DNA of 64,000 nt, from assembly GCF_000092065.1 (NCBI RefSeq), contig NC_009358.1, positions 558,001 to 622,000 of the forward strand. The letters run 5' to 3'. Position 1 is the first letter of the stretch. The number at the start of each line of letters is the position of its first letter. The stretch comes from Ostreococcus lucimarinus CCE9901 (Eukaryota; Chlorophyta; Mamiellophyceae; Mamiellales; Bathycoccaceae). The position numbers and the translations under genes are program-made. The notes beneath the pieces are model-generated. The model was not told the DNA's origin. It saw only the letters and a program-made list of their open reading frames with translations, and did not search any database. Positions 57,490 through 64,000 of this stretch are shown here, in pieces.

Positions 57490-57803
57490 CGTTCGGGCGT
57501 GCGCGGCGCGCGAGGTCGTGGGCGTCGGACGCGGGCGTCGACGTGTGCGGCGCGATCGGGGAATCGCGGCGGATTCGCGATTTTCGAGACGATTCAATTC
57601 TCCCGGATCGGATGAGTCGGGTCGGGTCGGGCGCTGCGGCGAGACTCGATCAATACGCAATACAACACTATCAGAGACTAAAAAAGAGAACCTACAGTAA
57701 ATAAATATGAATGAAGACGCCGTGAGTGGTGACGACGCGCGCGCTTGCAAAGGCGGAAGATTGCGAGAAGTAAGTCGCCGGCGCGCTGAAGGAGTCAACT
57801 CGG

Positions 57804-59300
57804 TCAGAGGTGCATGGCTGAAGAAAAGTGAGGCGCCCAGCGCGATTGCTTGGCGGCGAGCTTAAGGGTGCGGAAAACTTCCGCATTGGCGGCCCAGAAA
57901 CTGACGGAATGTAACCCTAGACCGTTGGCTTTGGCGTAAGGCTTGACGACGTCTTCGCGAAACGCGCGAAGCTTGTGTCGAGGTACGCGCGGGCACAGGT
58001 GGTGCTCGGTTTGAAACTGTAAACCACCGTGGAACCAGTCGAGCCAGCGCGGGCAGTCGATGTCCAACGTCCCAGCGAGTTGCATGTTCACCCACTCGTC
58101 GTTTTCAGGTCGCCCTTCGAAGACGTCGCGCGAAAAATGCGAGAGGCAAATTTGCACGTGGATGACGCCGGCGACGGCGTGCGAGAGGAAGAAGAACGGC
58201 ACTTTGTGACCCACGGGTAACTGAGCGATGAGCGTGGTGAGCCACGTGGCGAACACACCAAGTGTTAAAAACTCCATCGCTCGGCTCCGCACGCGCTTCG
58301 CCTTGATCAAGAAGATCAACGTCTGCAAGTATAAGTTGATGCGAGCGACGGCCATAATTGGATAGAACGTGTAGTGCTGGAATCGAACGAGCGTCCTGGC
58401 GAGACGGTCGTACGTCATGCGTCTGCGGTGATACAGAGAGTACACCGAGCCAAAATATTTGTTGGAGACCGCGAACACGGGCATGTGCTGGATGTCGGGG
58501 TCGCATTCCAACGAGTTGCACGCGCAGTGGTGGACGTTGTGCGTCGCCATCCACCACGCGATGCCGACGCCGTTGAAGAGGTTTCCAACGCACCACCCGA
58601 TCATGGCGTCTTTTTTGCGATCATAAGTGATCGATGTGTGCCCAGCATCGTGGCCGATGAACATACTTTGCTGCCAAAACAAACCGAGCAAGACGGCGCC
58701 GAACATGTGCGTCTTGAAACCGGCGCCCGACGACAACACGCACGCCAACACGCCGCCGAAAAGCACGACCAATCTCGCGATGATGAAGGCGTAATCCGTG
58801 AGATCGCTCTTCAACAACTTCTCACTACCCTCCATCGCGTCCCTCATCCGACGAAACGCCTTTAAATGCGTCGGCGGCGCCGCGCTCTCGTCCACCAAGC
58901 GCCCGATTCGAAGCGTCTCCAAGCGCGCCAGCGCGCGCCGCTCCCCCCCGTGATACGCCATGAACGCGTCCGTCGCGTCTCTCCCCGCGTACTGCTCCAG
59001 AATCGTGCTCCCCCCCGGATGTTTCTCGACCCAAGACGTCGCGTCGTACACCCCATCGCCCACGACGAGCCAACAATCGCTCCCGACGTCGTGCGAGCGC
59101 ACGTCGGCGCGCGCGTACGTCGCCTCGCCTCGCCGCGTCTCCCCCCCGACGCCCGTCCCGACGTCCCGCGCCGCGCTCGCGTCGCCGCGATTCGCCCGTC
59201 GCGCGCCCTCGCCCTCCCGCGCCGTCGCGCGCGTCGCGCTCGCGTCCCCGCGTCGTCGCGCGCGCGCGCGACGCGAGAGGTCCACGCCGTCCCGCGGCAT
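57804..59300 (-). CDS. Cytochrome b5-fused front-end desaturase (sphingolipid delta-8/acyl type)
   Basis: A 498-residue desaturase that inserts a double bond between an existing one and the carboxyl end. An Arg/Ala/Gly-rich leader (~70 residues) is followed by the cytochrome b5 domain with heme ligand HPGGSTILEQYAGRDATDAF (~93). His boxes are HDAGH (~216), HNVHH (~252) and QTEHH (~430), the Gln replacing the first His being diagnostic of front-end desaturases. AWWMATHNVHHCACNSLECD and VFAVSNKYFGSV are closest to plant delta-8 sphingolipid desaturases. A delta-6 acyl role is also possible, and the leader leaves plastid location open. Confidence 0.9.
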   Translation of the reverse strand: MPRDGVDLSRRARARRRGDASATRATAREGEGARRANRGDASAARDVGTGVGGETRRGEATYARADVRSHDVGSDCWLVVGDGVYDATSWVEKHPGGSTILEQYAGRDATDAFMAYHGGERRALARLETLRIGRLVDESAAPPTHLKAFRRMRDAMEGSEKLLKSDLTDYAFIIARLVVLFGGVLACVLSSGAGFKTHMFGAVLLGLFWQQSMFIGHDAGHTSITYDRKKDAMIGWCVGNLFNGVGIAWWMATHNVHHCACNSLECDPDIQHMPVFAVSNKYFGSVYSLYHRRRMTYDRLARTLVRFQHYTFYPIMAVARINLYLQTLIFLIKAKRVRSRAMEFLTLGVFATWLTTLIAQLPVGHKVPFFFLSHAVAGVIHVQICLSHFSRDVFEGRPENDEWVNMQLAGTLDIDCPRWLDWFHGGLQFQTEHHLCPRVPRHKLRAFREDVVKPYAKANGLGLHSVSFWAANAEVFRTLKLAAKQSRWAPHFSSAMHL

Positions 59301-59771
59301 GTGCCTCGTCGACCCGTCTCGCGTCGCCGCGTCGCGCGTTTCCGACGCGAGACGGTTCGACGCGTTTCCGTCGCGCGTTTGCGAAGAATCCCGCGCCGTC
59401 GCCGCGTCGCGCTTTGTCGCGGTGCGACGCGCTTCCGGTCAACGCGCGTCGTCCGACCGCATCGTCGACGTCGCCCCCCTGGGGCCTCGCGACGAGATTT
59501 TTTCACCTTTTCTCGCCCCTGGGGCCCGCGAACAAAGGTGAAAAAATCTCGAGGCGCGCGCGCGAGTCCCGACTCGTCGACGGCGCGTGTAAACACTACT
59601 TATACCCCCCTGGTTTCGTTTCTTTCATTTACTTCACCGCATCTCTTAAATACGACGCATTCGAGCTTTTCGACGGCCACCCAGGACACGAAACCCCGTA
59701 CTCATACGAACACCACACCGCACGCGCGTGGACGCGCGCGCGCCGCACAATCAATCGCGCGCGCGCCCACC
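59301..59771. promoter_or_regulatory. Shared 471-bp region between two divergent desaturase genes
   Basis: This gap separates the front-end desaturase (minus) and acyl-ACP desaturase (plus) starts. It holds a perfect 17-bp inverted repeat (59494-59510 and 59534-59550) with a smaller GCCCCTGGGGC palindrome in the loop, flanked by further CCCCTGGGG. The right half (59590-59700) is AT-richer, with TATACCCC-like and TTAAATACG stretches that could be core-promoter elements for the plus gene. No further gene is seen. Confidence 0.5.
59494..59550. repeat. Perfect 17-bp inverted repeat with nested palindrome
   Basis: Left arm GAGATTTTTTCACCTTT (59494-59510) and right arm AAAGGTGAAAAAATCTC (59534-59550) are exact reverse complements, separated by 23 nt that include the palindrome GCCCCTGGGGC (59515-59525). 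A second CCCCTGGGG lies just upstream at ~59476. The structure could be a cruciform, a dimeric-factor binding site or a transcribed hairpin; it stands out from the surrounding GCG-rich sequence. Confidence 0.92.
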
Positions 59772-61161
59772 ATGCGCGCCTGCACGCCTCGCGCGTCGAG
59801 CGCGAACGCTCCAGGCGCGCAAAACGACGAACGACGCGCGACGCGCGCGAAGACGCACCGACGACCCGCGGTGGCGTCGCCGACGATCCTCGTTCAGGGC
59901 GGCAAGGATCCGGAGACGACCACGAATGGGCTGTCGAAGAAACGACGCGCGGTGATCGAGGACATGACGTCGTTCGCGGCGGGAGAACTGAGCGGACTGC
60001 TGAAGGACCCGGACACGAATTGGCAACCGCAAGATTGGCTGCCGAATCCGGAGTCGCCGGATTTCTTGGATCAGGTGCGAGGGCGAGGGGGGGCGAGGGG
60101 ACGCGCGCGAGGGATGGTTTATCCGCGCGAGGGCGGTCGAGGGCGTTCGAACGAGACGCGACGCGGGACGCGCGAGGCGAGGTCGAGGCGCGCGCGAGAT
60201 GGGCGAGGGGGTGGGTGGAGGCGTGCGCGCGCGCGAAAACGCGGTGACTGACGAGCGCGCGAACGCGTCGCGATCGCGATAGGTGGCGGAGATTCGTAAA
60301 CGCGCGGCGAACATCCCCGACGATCTCTTCGTCGTGCTCGTCGGCGATATGATCACCGAAGAGGCGTTGCCGACGTACATGAACATGTTGAACACGCTCG
60401 AAGGAACGAAGGATAACTCTGGCGCGGATGCTCACCCGTGGGCGGTGTGGACGCGCAAGTGGACGGCGGAGGAAAACCGTCACGGCGACCTCATGAACAA
60501 GTACTTGTGGATGACGGGTAAGGTGAACATGAAGCCGGTCGAGACCACGATCCAGAAGCTCATCGGCAGCGGCATGAACCCTAAGACGGACAACAACCCG
60601 TACCTCGGTTTCGTGTACACGTCTTTCCAAGAGCGCGCGACGAAAATTTCCCACGGGAACACGGCGCGCTTGGCCAAGGAGGCGGGCGATCCGGAGTTCG
60701 CGAAGATGTGCGGCATCATCGCCGCCGACGAAGGCCGCCACGAGATCGCGTACCAGCGCATCATCGATGAAGTATTGGCGCGCGATCCCGACGGTGCCGT
60801 CCTCGCGTACGCGGACATGATGGAGAAGCAAATCACCATGCCCGCGCACATGATGTGCGACGGCCAGCACAAGGCGCGAACCGGCCGCGACCTCTTCGTC
60901 GATTTCGCCGCCGTCGCGGAGCGCACGGGCGTGTACACCGGCCACGATTACGCCGATATCATGGATCACCTCAACAAGCGTTGGGACATCGCCAACATCA
61001 CGGGTTTGGGCGGCGAGGCGGCCGCCGCGCAAGAGTACTTGATGAAGCAACCCGCTCGCATCCGCAAGCTCGTCGCTTTCGCCGAGAAGAGGGCGGCGAA
61101 GAAGCCTCCGGCCAAGGAAACCTTCTCCTGGATTTACGATCGTCCCGTCGACATCAACTAA
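59772..61161 (+). CDS. SAD: Stearoyl-ACP (acyl-ACP) desaturase, plastid (two exons)
   Basis: A 393-residue soluble plastid desaturase converting stearoyl-ACP to oleoyl-ACP with ferredoxin. Exon 1 is 59772-60074 (transit peptide [19 protein letters not shown]... ending SPDFLDQ), and exon 2 is 60283-61161 ([20 protein letters not shown]...). The intron is 208 nt, starts GTGCGA, with CTGAC at 60248-60252. The di-iron motifs are EENRHG and DEGRHE, both present. [20 protein letters not shown] and the length match plant SAD. It is the soluble di-iron type, unlike the membrane desaturase on the other side of the shared promoter. Confidence 0.97.
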
Positions 61162-61404
61162 ACAACCACCACCGTAGCGCGAGAAAGGCAATATAGCCTC
61201 CGCTTTTAGCTCTTGCCGTTGCGGCGTGTTGCTCGGTGCTCGACTATTCACGCTCAAATGTAAAAAGATTCAGATTCAATTCCCTACGCGATTCCCTGCG
61301 GCGCTTGATGGATGTGTATTATTATTGCACGCATCATTCCTCGAACCACGCGTCGAGCTCTACGCTAGAAACGACTCTGCGACTCGATCGCTCGTCGCGC
61401 ATCC

Positions 61405-62241
61405 TTAGTTTTCGCGCGTCGGCAAGACCGCCTCGATGGCCGTCCACACCTCGCTCATGTCCTTTGCCGCGTCGATTTTCGCGACGACGGGAGAGTAGTG
61501 CTCCAAAATGGGCTTCGTTTGCGAGTGGTACGCTTCGAGGCGCGTCACGAGCGCTTCTTTCGTGTCATCGCTGCGCTGCTCGAGCTGCTCGCCAGTCTCG
61601 TCGTCAAACATGCGCTTCGGCTTGGCTTGCTTACCCGGGCACGCCTTCAGGCTCTTCGGCGGGTTGAACGTGGCGTGATACGAGCGACCGCTCGCCTTGT
61701 GCACCCATCGGCCGCAGATGCGCTTCTCCAAAAGCGAGTCCGGGACCTCGAGCGAGACGACGACGTCCACCTTCTCGCCGCGCTTCGCCAGCATCTCATC
61801 CAGCTTCTTCGCCTGCTCGATCGTCCGCGGGAACCCATCCAAAATGAACCCACGCGCGCAATCCTTCGCCGCGATTCGATCGCGAATGATCGCCACGACG
61901 ATGTCGTCCGTCACCAATCCCCCCGAATCCATCGCCGCCTTCGCGCGTCTCCCGACATCCGTCCCCGCCGCCACCGCCGCGCGCAGCATGTCTCCCGTCG
62001 CGAGCTGCGGCACGCCGAGCTTCTCCGTGATCTTCGGCGCTTGCGTTCCTGCGTCGCGCGCGTCCGTCGCGTCCGTCAGTCACCGCGCGCGCGTCGTTCG
62101 CGTCGCGCGTCGATCGCCGTCGTCTCGCGTCGCCGACGCTCGCGTCTCTCGCGTCTCTCGCGCACCCTTGCCCGCGCCCGGCGGTCCGAAGATGACGATC
62201 ACCGATCGCGGCGCGCCGCGCTTGCTCTGCCCGCCGCCCAT
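61405..62241 (-). CDS. ADK: Adenylate kinase (two exons)
   Basis: A 239-residue enzyme interconverting ATP, ADP and AMP. Exon 1 is 62166-62241 ([18 protein letters not shown] then GPPGAGK) and exon 2 is 61405-62048. The intron is 117 nt, starts GTGCGC and has CTGAC. The split is inside the P-loop: joining G|GA restores [20 protein letters not shown]. The nucleotide-site motif [20 protein letters not shown] and the LID region [19 protein letters not shown] mark a long-form kinase (~240 residues). The Gly2-Gly-Gly start could be N-myristoylated (MGGGQSKR), implying a membrane-linked form; this is inference. Confidence 0.95.
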
Positions 62242-62307
62242 CGCGCGGCGTCGCGTTCCGCGGCGTGCCGACGTCTGCCGACGTCACTCGTCGACGCTGA
62301 TTACGCG

Positions 62308-63387
62308 ATGCGGCGCGCGCTGCACGTCGCGCGCGTCGCCAAGGCGAAGAACCGCGACGCCGGACGGTCGATGCACTGGCGCGTGGGTAAGGGGAGCGAG
62401 TCCGCGAACGGCGCGGGCGAGGCGACGGCGCGCGGCGGGAAAGGAAGCTCGAAGACGACGCGGTCGCAGCGGACGAACAAGAGCTACAAGGTGTACGTCA
62501 GCGGACGACCGACGATCGACGACGTCGAACGGGCGTCGAGGGGGGAGAAGACGAAGTCCATGGGCGTGGTCGAGCGCGAGGCGCCGTACAGGCTGACGCG
62601 AGACGAGCGAGAGGCGTGGGAGCGAGCGAAACGGCGAGGAGGGCTGGAGACGCGAAGCGCGAGTCGAGACGGGCTCGCGAGACGACGGTTTCCGTTGGTG
62701 AACACGCATCGGGCGTACTGCGATGCGGTGGGGATGGTGTTCGTGTGCACGGAACAAGACGTGGGGGGGGGGGAGGATTGCGTGGTGGTGGACGTGTCGA
62801 CGCTGCGGGCGAGCGAGGACGGCGACGCGCGCGCGCGGTTGAGCGAGTTGGCGATCGCGTTGGGGGCGAGCGCGGAGGATTTGTGCGGCGACGAGGAACC
62901 GCTGATGGCGCAGATGCGATACGTGGCGGCCATGGAGGGGGGGTTCGAGCGCACGGCGCTGGTGGAAGTGTTGGAGGGAGACGCCGAAGCCGAGCCGGCG
63001 CCGAGCGAGAGCGAAATCGCGGCGGCGAGAGACGCCGTCTCGGCCGCGGCGGATCGCGTGCGCGAAATGAAAGATTCAGGGAAATCGAACGCGGATGATG
63101 ACGTGAAAGCTGGCGTGCGATGCCTCCTCGAGGCGAAGGCGAAGCTGGGAGCGATGGAGGCCGCCGCGGAGAAGACGTCGGCGGCCGCGAACGAGGCCGC
63201 GGAAGTGGATCTGGAGGCTGAATTAAAACGAATCGAAGAAGCGGCTCGGAGATCACTCGTCGAGTTACCCATTCACGGTTTGCCCGAACGATATATGCGG
63301 TTCAAGTGTCCTGATCGTCCAACGGCGAAGGCGCTCTCGAAAGCCATCGCAAAGGAGGATCTCGCGCCTTTGTTGCTCGAAGTCTAG
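62308..63387 (+). CDS. Green-lineage hypothetical protein
   Basis: A 359-residue protein, divergent from adenylate kinase across 66 bp. A basic leader (RRALHVARVAKAKNRDAGRS) could be mitochondrial or plastid-targeting. The body includes NKSYKVYVSGRPTIDDVERA, APYRLTRDEREAWERAKRRG and RRRFPLVNTHRAYCDAVGMV, an Ala/Glu coiled-coil middle (~245-320), and an end with LPIHGLPERYMRFKCPDRPT. The region around FPLVNTHRAYCDA suggests a conserved fold I do not recognise. The frame is open far upstream, but the ATG at 62308 is the first clear of adenylate kinase exon 1. Confidence 0.7.
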   Translation: MRRALHVARVAKAKNRDAGRSMHWRVGKGSESANGAGEATARGGKGSSKTTRSQRTNKSYKVYVSGRPTIDDVERASRGEKTKSMGVVEREAPYRLTRDEREAWERAKRRGGLETRSASRDGLARRRFPLVNTHRAYCDAVGMVFVCTEQDVGGGEDCVVVDVSTLRASEDGDARARLSELAIALGASAEDLCGDEEPLMAQMRYVAAMEGGFERTALVEVLEGDAEAEPAPSESEIAAARDAVSAAADRVREMKDSGKSNADDDVKAGVRCLLEAKAKLGAMEAAAEKTSAAANEAAEVDLEAELKRIEEAARRSLVELPIHGLPERYMRFKCPDRPTAKALSKAIAKEDLAPLLLEV

Positions 63388-63450
63388 GCAGCATCACGGT
63401 TTAGTTGCGGTACGCGCTCTGCTTTGCTATGTACAATGTATTTATTTGCT

Positions 63451-64000
63451 TTACTGTATTCCTCGCGCGACTCGCTGAGGCGCGATGTCACCAGGACCGA
63501 CGCCCTTGGAGGCGTAGTACTCGCTGAAATCGAGGCGGAACAACAAGAATTGCGTGTCCACGTGCGTTTGGAGTGGCAAAAGGTTCAAGAAACCGTCCAA
63601 TGCACGCGCGTAGTCGTCGCGCAAATTTGCCAGTCGACTCTGCGCCACGGCGACCTCGTCCTTATCGATAAAATCGCTCGCATTCGACTCCTCGCCGACG
63701 TATGTCCCCCATTGCTTGTTCTTCTCGCGCTCGGCGATGCGCTCTCGCGTCGCCGCCTTCTTCGCGACGACGTCTGCCGCCATGTCGAAAAGATCAGCTG
63801 CGACTTCGCGGAACGACATCATCACCTCAAAAAGTGCGTAAAGGGTCTGCAGAACTAGCTGCGACTTTGACCCGAGCAAAGCCTTTTGAACGACGGCGTC
63901 GAGGAATACGTCGTGCGCCGCGATGATTTCATCCAAATCGGAATGCTTGGCAAACTTCTCCTCGAGCTCGACCCACGAGGTCTCCAGCACCTCGAACATG
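63451..64000 (-). CDS. GCP3: Gamma-tubulin complex component (GCP3-like), C-terminal part
   Basis: At least 183 residues of the C-terminal gamma-tubulin-binding half of a GCP protein; the N-terminus is outside the window. Visible motifs are VLETSWVELEEKFAKHSDLD, EIIAAHDVFLDAVVQKALLG and THVDTQFLLFRLDFSEYYAS, the latter two typical of GCP3/Spc98 (GCP2 is similar and cannot be excluded). The complex nucleates microtubules. It ends 63 bp from the converging gene at 63387. Confidence 0.88.
   Translation of the reverse strand, partial: MFEVLETSWVELEEKFAKHSDLDEIIAAHDVFLDAVVQKALLGSKSQLVLQTLYALFEVMMSFREVAADLFDMAADVVAKKAATRERIAEREKNKQWGTYVGEESNASDFIDKDEVAVAQSRLANLRDDYARALDGFLNLLPLQTHVDTQFLLFRLDFSEYYASKGVGPGDIAPQRVARGIQ

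Noticed and set aside
59629-61257. 542-residue minus-strand frame across the acyl-ACP desaturase
   Set aside because: Antisense to a complete, conserved two-exon gene; composition is typical of a shadow frame.

Overview
This window looks like nuclear DNA of a very small green alga, most likely Ostreococcus or a close Mamiellophyceae relative. The evidence is plant-type genes with plastid-targeting N-termini (SecA, DXR, acyl-ACP desaturase, CDP-DAG synthase), high GC with strong CpG/GCG richness, mostly intronless genes, intergenic gaps often under 150 bp, and a few short introns near the 5' ends of genes. The genus is an inference; it cannot be proven from 64 kb without a search. About 39 protein genes are called. 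I found no rRNA, tRNA, CRISPR array or intact transposon.

Nine introns in seven genes were reconstructed by hand: ISY1, UBC12 (two), a plastid repeat protein, a CBP/p300-type acetyltransferase (two), TERT, acyl-ACP desaturase and adenylate kinase. All nine start with GTGCG, carry a CTGAC branch-point motif whose A lies 24-34 nt from the acceptor AG, and restore a conserved protein exactly. Several of these genes would lose their N-termini if only open frames were read.

Layout. 0-20 kb: an edge-truncated gene, plastid SecA, an unknown protein, ISY1, an F-box-like protein, a ubiquitin-linked cluster (NPL4, a ubiquitin-like protein and the NEDD8 E2 UBC12 around a BAR-like protein), DXR of the plastid isoprenoid pathway, an esterase ending in a 56-bp tandem duplication, a CFAP73/CCDC42-like coiled-coil protein, TMEM208, a KMO-like monooxygenase and a GST. 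20-33 kb: a duplicated-motif plastid protein, an unusual adenylation-carrier-ankyrin protein, a DNAJC9-like chaperone, a WD40 protein, a secreted TIG/glycine-rich/beta-helix mosaic, and a plastid membrane EF-hand protein. 33-43 kb: one uninterrupted 8.9-kb frame for a SPIRRIG/LvsA-type BEACH-WD40 giant. 43-57 kb: a TFIIIC TPR subunit, a KIX-TAZ-PHD-HAT-ZZ-TAZ acetyltransferase, CDP-DAG synthase, a methyltransferase and telomerase reverse transcriptase (TERT). 57-64 kb: an RRM/CCCH RNA-binding protein, two divergent desaturases of different types sharing one promoter region with a strong hairpin, adenylate kinase, an unknown protein and the C-terminus of a gamma-tubulin complex protein.

The most notable items are the complete TERT with its reconstructed first exon, the A-T-ankyrin protein, the TIG mosaic with virus/phage-like glycine-rich repeats, a flagellar-type protein in a probably non-flagellate lineage, and the uniform intron signals.
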